Shown piece by piece: positions 1 through 8,748 of a DNA stretch of 64,000 bases. Origin of the DNA: CAZDQL01 sp964507325. GTDB taxonomy: Bacteria; Planctomycetota; UBA1135; GCA-002686595. How positions within the stretch are numbered: position 1 is the stretch's first letter; every line of letters begins with the position of its first letter. Both the position numbers and the translations under genes were made by a program. Under the pieces are notes generated by a model that saw only the letters and a program-made list of their open reading frames with translations, was not told the origin of the DNA and did not search any database. The stretch is taken from NCBI GenBank assembly GCA_964507325.1, contig CAZDQL010000018.1:1-64000 (forward strand), given 5' to 3'.

Positions 1-705
1 GTGCTGGAAGAAGCGCGCGGTGAAGTTGCCGAGGGCAGCCCCCGCGAGCACGTCGACCGGGTAGTGGCGGCCGGCTTCGACGCGCGCCCAGCCCGTCGCC
101 ACCGCCGCGGCGTACGCGGTCCACTGCATGCCTGTCCGCACGTCGCCGTCGATCGGCACCTCCTCCAACGCCATCGCCGTCCACGCCGCGTGGTTGAAGG
201 CCGCCGACGTGTGGCCGGACGGAAACGAGAGATCGTCGGTGCCATCGACGCGCGGTCGCTGCACGCCGCGCTTGAGCCGCGTCGTCGCGCGCGCGCGCAC
301 CTCGCTGGCCGCCGCGCGCACGAGCAGCGCGCGACCCTTCGAGTCCAGGTACGAGAGCGCGTCGTCGCCGCCGGGCGTCACGAGCGTCGAGAGGACCGAG
401 GCCGCCTGCAGCCCCGACCACAGCTCGTTCGACATCTCCTGCGCGCGCTCTGGCGAGCCGAACACCGGCGTGTGCTCGTGCGCCCACTCCGCGATCTCCT
501 CGTCGGCGTCCGCCAGCGTCACCACCGCCGCCCCGGCGAGCGGCGCCCAGGTCCACGGGTCACCCAAGGCGCGCGCCGCCGCCTCACCGAGGCGCTCGGT
601 CCCCGGCCAGACGCTCGCGGCCGCTCCCCACGCGCGGTCGTGCGCGAAGTTCGTGCAGCTCGCGAGGAGCAGCGCGCAGACGAGGGGGAGGAGTCGTCCG
701 GGCAT
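1..705 (-). CDS. PAP2-type acid phosphatase lipoprotein (C-terminus cut by window edge)
   Basis: This gene reads leftward off the window, so only the first 235 residues are visible. The start is an ATG at 705 with a GGAGG-type ribosome site just upstream. Residues 1-17 form a short lipoprotein signal ending in LLLASC. The three motifs of the PAP2/vanadium haloperoxidase superfamily are present: a KRGVQRPR stretch (KxxxxRP variant), FPSGHTS with the acid-base His, and an R-x5-H-x3-D motif in ARVEAGRHYPVD near the end. The family hydrolyses phosphate esters such as phosphatidate or undecaprenyl pyrophosphate. A single lipid anchor without multiple membrane helices suggests a periplasmic, class A-type phosphatase rather than an integral membrane one. 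The substrate is unknown. Confidence 0.85.
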   Translation of the reverse strand, partial: MPGRLLPLVCALLLASCTNFAHDRAWGAAASVWPGTERLGEAAARALGDPWTWAPLAGAAVVTLADADEEIAEWAHEHTPVFGSPERAQEMSNELWSGLQAASVLSTLVTPGGDDALSYLDSKGRALLVRAAASEVRARATTRLKRGVQRPRVDGTDDLSFPSGHTSAAFNHAAWTAMALEEVPIDGDVRTGMQWTAYAAAVATGWARVEAGRHYPVDVLAGAALGNFTARFFQH

Positions 706-1108
706 ACGTCCCACCTCCACCGGGACGGTGGGTCTCTGAAGGCAGGGGAGGAGCCGACGCGCGGGGAGAGTGGGGCCGGACCCAGCGGCGGCGCGCCGGG
801 TCCCGCCCCTTACCGGAGGAGAGTCCCGTGAGTCGTCTGTCTGTCAGCTCGGAGCCACCCCCGGCCGTTCACGCGATCCCTGCCACGCCGATCGCGCGCT
901 ACCGTGTGCCGGAGCGATGAGTCCCATCCTGCCGTGTCGGCGAGTGCGCGGATGACGCTTGGATTACGGAGGGGAGTTCCCCGCGGCCCTGACGCAGCCG
1001 ATCTGAGCCGTGTGGGGAGCGATTCGGGACCAGGAGACCGCGGAAGCGGGTCTCTGGGACTCCCAGCAGTCCAGAGGCGACTAGCATGGTTGGAGACAGG
1101 AGGAAGCC
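706..1108. other. Intergenic region between divergent genes
   Basis: This 403-base region separates the leftward phosphatase gene from the rightward repeat-protein gene. The only elements I can support are the ribosome site of the leftward gene at its left end, and at its right end a -10-like TAGCAT at 1082-1087 followed by an AGGAGG ribosome site at about 1098-1103. A 12-codon ATG reading frame at 917 has no independent support. I see no RNA gene, repeat or strong terminator. Confidence 0.5.
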
Positions 1109-4100
1109 ATGTCCACACGAGCGCTGCTTGTCGTCCTTGTCGTCGCCGCGAGCGTGGGAGTCCTCGGGATCTGGCTGTCGGGCCCGGACACGAGGGGGCT
1201 TGCGCCGCATCCCCGGGCCACACCTATCGATAGGGAGGTGGCCGATGCCGAGGCGGACCAGCTCCTAACCGAATCTCCATCCGACGAGGCGTCTTCCATC
1301 ACCAGGACGGAATCCGTCGACCCTCCTCGTTTCAACAAGGAAGATCCCAGACTTCTGCCCGTGGTTCTGGTCCTGCCTGAAGGTACTCCGCCCCGCGAAC
1401 GGGCGACGCTAGTGGCGACGGCCTGGAAGTCCGAGGACGGACAAGATCGGTGGCCCCTGTTCGGCGATTGGGACGAAATCGACCGGGTGGAGGCTGCCGG
1501 TCCCGGTCCGGGTCTCTTCCTCCGAATCCCGCGGGACGCCGAGTCGGTTCGCGTGACCGTGGAAGCGGACTACTTGTACCTGCCCGACCGAGTCGAGTTG
1601 GACGACCTCGACGATCTCGATTCCCTTCGCTTGGAACTCCTCCTGGCAGGGCGCTTGCAGTTCAGACTCGTCCCGGCCGTCGACACCGCACTCGATCCCA
1701 GCTCGCTCGTAGGCGCAAGCGTTGAGCTTCACTCCATGCGGGCCAGTGCTGGGTACCGCTTTGGATCGCCGGGCATCCGCTCCGGCGCCATCGGCAAGAA
1801 CCTCGTCGTGGAGTTCGGGGGCTTGAGGCCCGACTACACCTACGAGCTGAGTGGAGCCGTCCCTCCGTACGCGCCCTTCGAAACGGAGACGATGCGAGCC
1901 GCCCCGGGCGAGACCATCGAGTTCGAAGTCCCCGTCGCCGACGGGCTGGAGCTCCACGGGAGGGTCCTGGACCCCGATGGGGAGCCCATCTCCGTAGGCA
2001 GCCTCTGGGTGTCGTATGGCGGCGAACGTGGGAGTGGAGGGAGAGCGTACGACGTGGTGGGCGAGCGAGGCGAGTTCCACTTGACGGGTGTTCGGCCTGG
2101 CTGGAGCGCCGTCTCGTACAAACGTGAAGGTTTCCTCGAGGCCGAGGTCGCGCGTGACCAGCTCCCAGAGGGCCGTGTCGTCGAGGGGATCGTCCTCCAA
2201 GTTCGCCGAGGCGAGAGCCTGGGTGGCACGGTCGTCCTGCCCGATGGCCGGCCGGTGTCGGGAGTCGTTGTCGAGCTGCGAGAACCCGGCGAGGAGTATG
2301 GCGTCCATCACACCGAGACCGATGCCCAAGGGTGCTTCCGCCTGACAGGTCTCGAGGAGGGGGAGTTCGTGGCCGTCGCCGAGGCGAGCTTCGACGGGAG
2401 CCCGGATCCGGAGGCCCCGGTCGTGCCCTCGGTGCGTTACGGATTCAGCCGCGGCGGGTGGCTCGGAGAGGCACGGGTCATGGCGGGAGACGAGGCCGTC
2501 GAGGTGCGGCTCGTGGCCCCAGCCGAACTGATCGGCCGGGCCGAGGATGACCAGGGCCGGCCCATCGACCACGTCAAGCTCCGGGCCGTCCCCGATCAGG
2601 GCGGCGCCATCGGCCGCACCGCGCTCTTTTTCGCCGATCACGAGACGAGCCTCCAGACGAAGGAAGGGGAGTTCCGCTGGGGGGACCTCCCGCCCGGAAA
2701 GTGGATCGTATCCGCCTCGGCGAGCGGCTACTCCGTTCCTCCACCCGTCCGCGTCGAAATCCCCGGAGAGGACCACCCCGTGTTCGTCTTCGAAGCGCGT
2801 CTGCAATTGACCGGCCGCGTGCTGGACCCCAGCGGCGCGCCATTGCCCGGCGCGAAGATCGAGCGCATCGAGGTCCGTGGAGGCGTGCACTATCTCAACG
2901 CGGTGAACGACCACGCCGATGCCAATGGGGACTTCGAGGTAGAGGTCGACGCCTCGACCTACTTGTTCTTCGCCGTCGCAAGGGGATACGCCCCCTCCGA
3001 GCAGCGGGAGGTCGTCGTGCGGCCTGGTGCAGCCAGCGACCCAATCGTCCTCGTGGTGCGTCCCGGCGGACGACTCGTCTGTGAAGTGCAAGACCGCGAC
3101 GGACAACCGGTGCCAGCGGAGCACGTGCAGGTCGAGGGCATCGTGTCCGCCGGATGGGGCAGCCACGAGACCGACGCTGCTGGGCGGCTGGTCATCGAGG
3201 ACCTCGCGCCGGGTACCTACCACCTGTCCGCTTGGCTCGGGAGAGGGCAGTCGGACCCGATTCCGCTGCGAACGTCCGCTGAAATCAAAGCAGGCGGGAC
3301 GACCCAGGTCCTCCTCGGCGGCCCCCTCGAGGCGCGCCTCACCGTGCTCGGCCAGGTGGTCTCGGACGGCGGACCCGTCGCCTCGTGCGTCGTGAAGCTC
3401 TACCCGCGCGATCGCTCGGCATCTCCCTCGCGCGTGCGCACCGACACCCATGGTCGGTTCGTGGCGAGGCTGGAGGTTGGAGGGACTACGAGCGTGGTCT
3501 TGGAGGTCGAAGGAAGCTCTGCCTACCGAGATGCGGTCGAGCTTCCGCAGTCCGGAGAACACGAAATCCAATTCGAGCTGCCGAGCGCGGGCGTGCGCGG
3601 CGTCGTCACGAGCCCGCACGGCGAGCTCCCGTGGGGTCTGGAGGTCCACCTGCATCCTGTCGGGCCCGACCGATTCGCCGGACGTCGCGCGCTGAGGGTC
3701 CCACTCCGGGAAGACGGGATCTTCGAGGCCCTCCACATCGAGGCCGGGACCTATTCGTTGGTTGCGGCGCCCGATCCAGACCCAGTCGGATTCCACGACG
3801 GCGAGCCGGTCGGCGGTGCCTCCCTCCTCGTGACCCTCGCTTCGGGGGAGATCGTCGAGGATCTCAAGCTGCACCTTCCCCGGCCCGGGGTGCTCGACGT
3901 CAAAGTGGTGGACGAGCAAGGCGCAGCTGTAGCCGGCGCCATGGTTCATGTGTACGACTCCTCAGGCAGACCCATCACGGCTCGGCCTTTCGCGGGTGAA
4001 GGGGGGCGAGCTTCGATCTCGAATCTGCCGCACGGAGCCGTGCTGCTCCTGGCAACGGCCGGTGAACGGGTCTCACCTCAGCCAGTTGGGGCTGCTGTTT

Positions 4101-4402
4101 CGGAAGGCGAAATCGAACAAGTCGAGCTGACCACCGTGCCAGGCGCGACCCTGGAGCTGGAGCTCCCCGAGGACGTCAATCCGCGCGACCTGATCCTGAG
4201 CGTCAGCGATGGAGGCGTCATGGAGTTGAACAGAGGGATCGGGACTTGGTACTTCGACCCTCTCAGCCACACCAGGACGCTGAGTCCCATACCTCCTGGG
4301 AAATGGACCGTCCTGCTCACCGGGCCGGGCGGGTCGAAGACCTCGATGGAGATCGAACTCGCGCCGGGTGAGAAGCGGGCCCTAGTGCTGGACTTCCCGT
4401 AG
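1109..4402 (+). CDS. Large envelope protein of tandem carboxypeptidase-regulatory-like domains
   Basis: This 1097-residue protein begins with a hydrophobic segment (residues 4-23) that is a signal anchor or signal peptide. A linker of about 50 residues follows, then a chain of roughly eight beta-sandwich modules from about residue 280 to the end. Each module has the carboxypeptidase-regulatory/Cna-B-like signature: a GRVLDPxGxP-type opening, a DAxGxFxLTGL-type middle and a GxYxLxA-type close. Examples start near residues 284, 370, 470, 567, 650, 745, 825 and 920. Such modules usually act as structural or adhesive domains outside the membrane, and no catalytic residues are apparent. The ATG at 1109 has AGGAGG six bases upstream and a -10-like TAGCAT at 1082. 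Its role and partners are unknown. Confidence 0.8.
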   Translation: MSTRALLVVLVVAASVGVLGIWLSGPDTRGLAPHPRATPIDREVADAEADQLLTESPSDEASSITRTESVDPPRFNKEDPRLLPVVLVLPEGTPPRERATLVATAWKSEDGQDRWPLFGDWDEIDRVEAAGPGPGLFLRIPRDAESVRVTVEADYLYLPDRVELDDLDDLDSLRLELLLAGRLQFRLVPAVDTALDPSSLVGASVELHSMRASAGYRFGSPGIRSGAIGKNLVVEFGGLRPDYTYELSGAVPPYAPFETETMRAAPGETIEFEVPVADGLELHGRVLDPDGEPISVGSLWVSYGGERGSGGRAYDVVGERGEFHLTGVRPGWSAVSYKREGFLEAEVARDQLPEGRVVEGIVLQVRRGESLGGTVVLPDGRPVSGVVVELREPGEEYGVHHTETDAQGCFRLTGLEEGEFVAVAEASFDGSPDPEAPVVPSVRYGFSRGGWLGEARVMAGDEAVEVRLVAPAELIGRAEDDQGRPIDHVKLRAVPDQGGAIGRTALFFADHETSLQTKEGEFRWGDLPPGKWIVSASASGYSVPPPVRVEIPGEDHPVFVFEARLQLTGRVLDPSGAPLPGAKIERIEVRGGVHYLNAVNDHADANGDFEVEVDASTYLFFAVARGYAPSEQREVVVRPGAASDPIVLVVRPGGRLVCEVQDRDGQPVPAEHVQVEGIVSAGWGSHETDAAGRLVIEDLAPGTYHLSAWLGRGQSDPIPLRTSAEIKAGGTTQVLLGGPLEARLTVLGQVVSDGGPVASCVVKLYPRDRSASPSRVRTDTHGRFVARLEVGGTTSVVLEVEGSSAYRDAVELPQSGEHEIQFELPSAGVRGVVTSPHGELPWGLEVHLHPVGPDRFAGRRALRVPLREDGIFEALHIEAGTYSLVAAPDPDPVGFHDGEPVGGASLLVTLASGEIVEDLKLHLPRPGVLDVKVVDEQGAAVAGAMVHVYDSSGRPITARPFAGEGGRASISNLPHGAVLLLATAGERVSPQPVGAAVSEGEIEQVELTTVPGATLELELPEDVNPRDLILSVSDGGVMELNRGIGTWYFDPLSHTRTLSPIPPGKWTVLLTGPGGSKTSMEIELAPGEKRALVLDFP

Positions 4403-4521
4403 TAAGAGGTCGAGCCGACCGATGCGAGGATGCGCACCCCCCTACTGGAGCGCTGTCACCCCAATGTGGGGCGCGAATCCATGCGGCCTCACCACAGTCG
4501 AGCGCGAAGACGCACCCGAGC

Positions 4522-7500
4522 TCACTCGCTCCACCCCATGCCGAAGGTCGCCAGGGTCGGCGTGACCCCGCTGGTGGGATCGGCCTCGAAGGTCACCCGA
4601 ATCTGGTAGTACGACGCGCCATCGATCGCGGTCAGGTGCTCCAACCAGCGCGAAGTGCCCCCCTGGAAGGTGATGCCCACGTTCTCCCGCTCGGGATTGT
4701 GATCGGGTAGCTCCTGGGTGAAGCAGTTGTCGTCGTAGTGATCGCCGAACATGTCCAGGGTCAGCGCGTTCTCGAGCGGATCGAAGTTGTTCGCCGTTCC
4801 GCCGCAGGAGTCGTCCGTCGGCGCGAAGCTCTCCATGCCCCGGTAGGCGAGCTCCAGCCGAGTGCCCTCGGGCTGCTGCGCGGGGGTGGGCTCGAGCAGG
4901 GGCCCGCTGAAGGTCGGATCGTCGAGCGCGGCACCGGTCACGGGATCGCGCGCCTCGAACCACAGGGAGTAGCTGCGGCTGACGCGCACGACGAAGTCCA
5001 TCGACCCCAGGTAGCTGACGTTGTCCAGCCCCCAGGTGGGCTGCCCGAGATGGTCGAAGCCCCCGTTGGCTTGCGTCTCCAGGTCGGGATCGACCAGGAC
5101 CGTGCTTCCGCTCTGGTCGACCCCCCCCGCCGAGAAGGCGCGGAAGAAGGGGCGGGAGGAGCTGTTGGCGGCCAGCGAGACGTCGAAGCTATTGAGCCCG
5201 ATGGCACTCCCGTCCGGCCAGCAGCGGAACTCCATCAGGAGCGGCAGGGCCTCCGCGCGCACCTCGCCACCTCGGTAGTAGCGATTCGCCTGCGGCAGTC
5301 CCTGCGCCACGCGCTCCTGGTGCAGCGGCACCCCGTCCCCCGACGAGCCGCCCCGCCGCCGCAGCGCCGTGTCGCGCCAGGTGTAGTAGGTCCATTCGTC
5401 GGGCGGGAGCCCCATGTTCCAGGGGAAGGGCATCAGCGGCGTGCCGCTGGGTGAGGAGTACAGGTCACCGGGGTTCACGAAGTAGCCCCGCCCGCGCGGA
5501 TGGACGACCCGCAGGGGATCGCTGTCGGGATTGAGCAGGTTGGCCGCGAAGACCCTCTCCAACCCGGAATAGGGATAGGCCGGGAAGAGGGACCAGGGAT
5601 CGATGTACTCGTCCGGCAGATGCTCGGCGTGGGACAGGGCGATCTCGAATTCGTCGAAGGAGTCGGCGATCGCCGCGCCGCCCAGGGGAGCCCAGGCCAG
5701 TCCCTCCAGGTCGAGGTTGTACTCCAGCGCCCCCTGTAGCCCGAAGCCCACGTCGACGTAGCGCCAGATCAACTGCGCCTTGGCCCCCAGGTTCGACAGG
5801 GGGGTGCCGACCCCGGGGGGGAAGGGGGTCATCAGCTGCGGCACCGGGACATTGCGGTCGATCACCGCCTCGAAGCGCACGACCGGCCGCGGGCGGATCT
5901 CCTGGCGAGTGAGATCGAGGACGTGCTGCCCACTCCACTCGGGCATGGGGCCGAAGGGTCCCCCGGAGGGTGGATCCTCGTCGAGGGTGGCGAAGCGCGT
6001 CACGTGCCCTCCGCTGAGCTGATCGGAGGCGGCGGGGTCGAGGCGCAGCTCGATCGGAGGCAGCGGCGGATCGAGGGCGTTGCCGACCTTGTCCCGCGGC
6101 GGCGCGGAGCCGTGGGGTCCGCCGAGCCAGTAGGACTCGGCGACGCCGAGACGGTGGGTCAGGGGCAGGAGTGGGTGCAGGGTGAGCGCGCGGCCGTCGC
6201 TGGTGACGTCGGCGGGAACCAGGTCGTACCCCGAACCGACCTGGTCGGGTTCGACGCGCGCCAGGTACAGGGCGTCGCTCAGGGCCAGGGAGCCGGCACC
6301 GACCGGCTCACTGAATGTCAGGCCCACGGCGCTGGAGGGGTCGACTCCTCGTGCCGGCGTGTGGGGCCAGCCGGCGGCGCGAGGGGTGAGGCGCAGGAAG
6401 CACGCCTCCTGTCCCGCATTGGCGAGCGGGTCGTAGGGCGTGACCCAGGTCGCAGGGCCGACCGCAGCGGCGGGCCACAGATCGGGATTCCCGCGCAGGA
6501 GGCGGACCCGCACGCGCTGGACGCTGCCGCCGAGGGGGGGCGGCGACAGGCCGCTCACCACCGCCAGGAATCCCGGCTGCACCAACGCTGCTCCCGGCCG
6601 GGGCGACTCGGCGCAGGAGGGCGCGTCGAAGCTCATCAGCGGGATCTCGAACTCCGCCCCGTCGCCCAGGGGATTGGGCAGGGGCGCCGCGTGGATGGTG
6701 ACGGGGGTGTGCCCGATCAGGACCGGCGGATGCTCGTCGGCGAGGAAGCCCTCGTAGGGATCACCTGTGATCGCCGTGGGTCCACCCGAGCGCGCCGCGC
6801 GCACCAGGTCGCGCGTCGGGGAAGCGAGGTCGACGGTCCCGTTGCCGACGCTCGCCACCGGCGCGCCGGAGGGATTGCGCAGGATCACCGTCTGTCCCGA
6901 GGGGGGATCCTCCTGCGTCGGCACCCGCAGAGCCACGTTCGAGCGCGTCACGTCGCTCCCCGGGGGCAACCCCAACCAGTTCACCGGCACCTGGCCGCCC
7001 GCGGCGTCGAACTCGCTGATCGCCACGTCGAGCACGACGCGGGTGGTGAAGAAGGCGCGCTCGCTGCTGCCGGCCAGGAGGGCCCAGTCCCCGTGGTTCT
7101 GGTCTGCGAGAACGCGGACCTCGAAGGGCACCACTGGCAGATCTCCCACAAGGAGGTGCAGGGTGTGGGCACTGATCGTGGCCGCGTCGAGCAGGTCGTC
7201 GAAACGCAGCACGAGGGCTCCGTCGCGCGGCCACAGGCTCCAGAATCCCGAGCCGCCGGGCAGCCCGACGTCGACGAGCGGCACCAGGCCCGCCTCCGCG
7301 CCCTTCAGGAGGTCGAGGAACTGCTCCTTACCGCCCCCCGCAGTGAGGTCATCGGTGTCGCGCAGGATCACCAGGTCGGTCTGCCCCGTCGCGGGCTGGG
7401 TCTCGAGCAGGTAGTCCACCCCATCGCTGGCCAGGTCGGGCGCGATTGCGAAGTCCCGCTGCTGGAAGAGCCGCCGGCCGTCGGAGCTGAGCCCGTAGAC

Positions 7501-7746
7501 GTCGACGAGCCGCCCGTAGGCGATCGACGACAGGAAGAGCTCACTCGCCCCACCTCCTTGGTTGGGATCGACGATGAACTGTCGGCTCTCGTTGGGACCC
7601 GGGGCGTGGTGGTCGAAGACGTCGCCGGGATTCCCGGCGGAGGCTCGACCGCCGGGGACGACGAGGGTGTGCGAGTCGAGGTCATCCCCCCCTCCGCAGG
7701 CGCTGAGGGTGGAGAGCAGGGCCACGGGAATGCATCGCCGAAGCAT
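4522..7746 (-). CDS. Large exported Ig-like lipoprotein
   Basis: The reading frame is open further upstream, but the ATG at 7746 is preferred. It is preceded by GGAGGAA at the right distance, and the protein then begins with a lipoprotein signal (MLRRCIPVALLSTLSAC) with the acylated cysteine near residue 17. The mature part (about 1055 residues) is beta-rich, with stretches resembling bacterial Ig-like (SbsA/Big_5-type) domains, for example one opening with PSSAVGLTFSEPVGAGSL around the middle. No catalytic motif is visible. A -10-like TATCCT lies at 7790-7795 on this strand, giving a leader of about 35 bases. It is convergent with the repeat protein to its left. The function is unknown, and a structural or surface-display role is the most that can be inferred. 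Confidence 0.7.
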   Translation of the reverse strand: MLRRCIPVALLSTLSACGGGDDLDSHTLVVPGGRASAGNPGDVFDHHAPGPNESRQFIVDPNQGGGASELFLSSIAYGRLVDVYGLSSDGRRLFQQRDFAIAPDLASDGVDYLLETQPATGQTDLVILRDTDDLTAGGGKEQFLDLLKGAEAGLVPLVDVGLPGGSGFWSLWPRDGALVLRFDDLLDAATISAHTLHLLVGDLPVVPFEVRVLADQNHGDWALLAGSSERAFFTTRVVLDVAISEFDAAGGQVPVNWLGLPPGSDVTRSNVALRVPTQEDPPSGQTVILRNPSGAPVASVGNGTVDLASPTRDLVRAARSGGPTAITGDPYEGFLADEHPPVLIGHTPVTIHAAPLPNPLGDGAEFEIPLMSFDAPSCAESPRPGAALVQPGFLAVVSGLSPPPLGGSVQRVRVRLLRGNPDLWPAAAVGPATWVTPYDPLANAGQEACFLRLTPRAAGWPHTPARGVDPSSAVGLTFSEPVGAGSLALSDALYLARVEPDQVGSGYDLVPADVTSDGRALTLHPLLPLTHRLGVAESYWLGGPHGSAPPRDKVGNALDPPLPPIELRLDPAASDQLSGGHVTRFATLDEDPPSGGPFGPMPEWSGQHVLDLTRQEIRPRPVVRFEAVIDRNVPVPQLMTPFPPGVGTPLSNLGAKAQLIWRYVDVGFGLQGALEYNLDLEGLAWAPLGGAAIADSFDEFEIALSHAEHLPDEYIDPWSLFPAYPYSGLERVFAANLLNPDSDPLRVVHPRGRGYFVNPGDLYSSPSGTPLMPFPWNMGLPPDEWTYYTWRDTALRRRGGSSGDGVPLHQERVAQGLPQANRYYRGGEVRAEALPLLMEFRCWPDGSAIGLNSFDVSLAANSSSRPFFRAFSAGGVDQSGSTVLVDPDLETQANGGFDHLGQPTWGLDNVSYLGSMDFVVRVSRSYSLWFEARDPVTGAALDDPTFSGPLLEPTPAQQPEGTRLELAYRGMESFAPTDDSCGGTANNFDPLENALTLDMFGDHYDDNCFTQELPDHNPERENVGITFQGGTSRWLEHLTAIDGASYYQIRVTFEADPTSGVTPTLATFGMGWSE

Positions 7747-7893
7747 GGTTCCTCCGAACATTGGGAGAGACATCGCCAGGTCGCGGTCGAGGATAACCGA
7801 CCCTCCTGAGATACGACGGGCGGGGCCGACCCCGAGGGGCGCGCCCCCCCCGCACGGACCCGCCAACCGGCGGGCCGGTTGGATTCGGGGGGG

Positions 7894-8724
7894 TCAGGGG
7901 TCCCGGGGGGTTCCGCCCAAATCGAACGTCATGCCATCCCGCAGGAGGTGCACGACGACGCCGGTCGCGGCGGCGGGCCGTCCCTTCTCGGTGGGCTCGA
8001 CCCTCGCAGCGCGGGCATCCACGACGAGCACGGCGCTCGTCCCCGCGACCTCCAGGGTCCCGGCCGGAGAGACGATGACCCCGGTGCCTTCGTCGATCCC
8101 GATCCCGACGAGGTGCGGCCGGTCGAGCACGGCCGCGATCAACCGGTTGCCGCGCCGCCGTGCCAGGAAGTGCTGGTCGACGATCACGTCGGGCCACAGA
8201 CCGAGACCCTCGGCCACGACGGTTTGGCCGGCGCGGATGCTCTCCAGGTCGGCCTTGCCCGTGATCATGACCGCGCTCATCGCGGCGGCACCTGCACTCG
8301 TACCGCCGACGACCGCCCCGCGCCGGTACGCGCCACGGATCGCGGCCGGCACGGGCGTTCCCGCCCACGCCTCCATGAACCGGGTCTGGCCGTCTCCGGG
8401 GATCCAGATCAGTTCGGCAGCCGCGATGCGCTCAGCCGCCCGATCGGGCTCGACCCCGTCGAGGTTCACCACGTCAGTGGCACCGAGCTCCCTCCACATG
8501 TCGGCGCTTCCCGCCCCGCGATCCTCGCGTCCGGAGGCCTGGGGTAGGACGACGATGCCGACCTCGAAGCCGCCGGCGAGCTCGAGGACACGCGCACAGA
8601 GCTCGAGGGGCGTACGTCCTCCCCCAGCGATGACCAGGTGCCCCCTCGGGTCGCCCTCCCGGTCGGGCTCCAGGGCTGCACAGGCCGCGCACAGGAGGGC
8701 TGCGGCCACGAAGAGCTCCTTCAT
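7894..8724 (-). CDS. cphB: Exported cyanophycinase-like serine peptidase (S51)
   Basis: The product is a peptidase S51 family protein of 276 residues, the usual length for cyanophycinase, which cleaves cyanophycin (multi-L-arginyl-poly-aspartate) into beta-Asp-Arg dipeptides. The nucleophile motif GGTSAGAA is present, as are the early LVIAGGG and middle IPGDGQTRF motifs. The N-terminus is a lipoprotein signal (LLCAACAA), so this form is exported and would act on external cyanophycin. I take the ATG at 8724; a GTG two codons upstream is possible. A -10-like TAGGCT ends six bases before this ATG and there is no Shine-Dalgarno sequence, which suggests a leaderless message. The family assignment is secure; the exact substrate is inferred. 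Confidence 0.82.
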   Translation of the reverse strand: MKELFVAAALLCAACAALEPDREGDPRGHLVIAGGGRTPLELCARVLELAGGFEVGIVVLPQASGREDRGAGSADMWRELGATDVVNLDGVEPDRAAERIAAAELIWIPGDGQTRFMEAWAGTPVPAAIRGAYRRGAVVGGTSAGAAAMSAVMITGKADLESIRAGQTVVAEGLGLWPDVIVDQHFLARRRGNRLIAAVLDRPHLVGIGIDEGTGVIVSPAGTLEVAGTSAVLVVDARAARVEPTEKGRPAAATGVVVHLLRDGMTFDLGGTPRDP

Positions 8725-8748
8725 CGGCACAGCCTACCGCCGGTTGGG

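Noticed and set aside
917..955. Twelve-codon ATG reading frame after a TACCGT box
   Set aside because: Too short, no characteristic leader peptide composition, and it is far from any regulated gene start.
4459..4471. CCCCA-ATG-TGGGG hairpin between convergent genes
   Set aside because: Only five base pairs and no T run, so I cannot support it as a terminator.
5923..7809. Long rightward open frame opposite the Ig-like lipoprotein
   Set aside because: It is an antisense shadow in GC-rich DNA: Arg/Gly/Pro-rich product, no signal or domain, and a clear lipoprotein on the other strand. The same holds for long frames at 1409-3949, 12236-14000, 16337-18748, 27494-29668 and 30051-32111.
8728..8730. 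GTG start of the cyanophycinase gene
   Set aside because: It would sit almost on top of the -10-like TAGGCT at 8731-8736; the ATG at 8724 has leaderless spacing.
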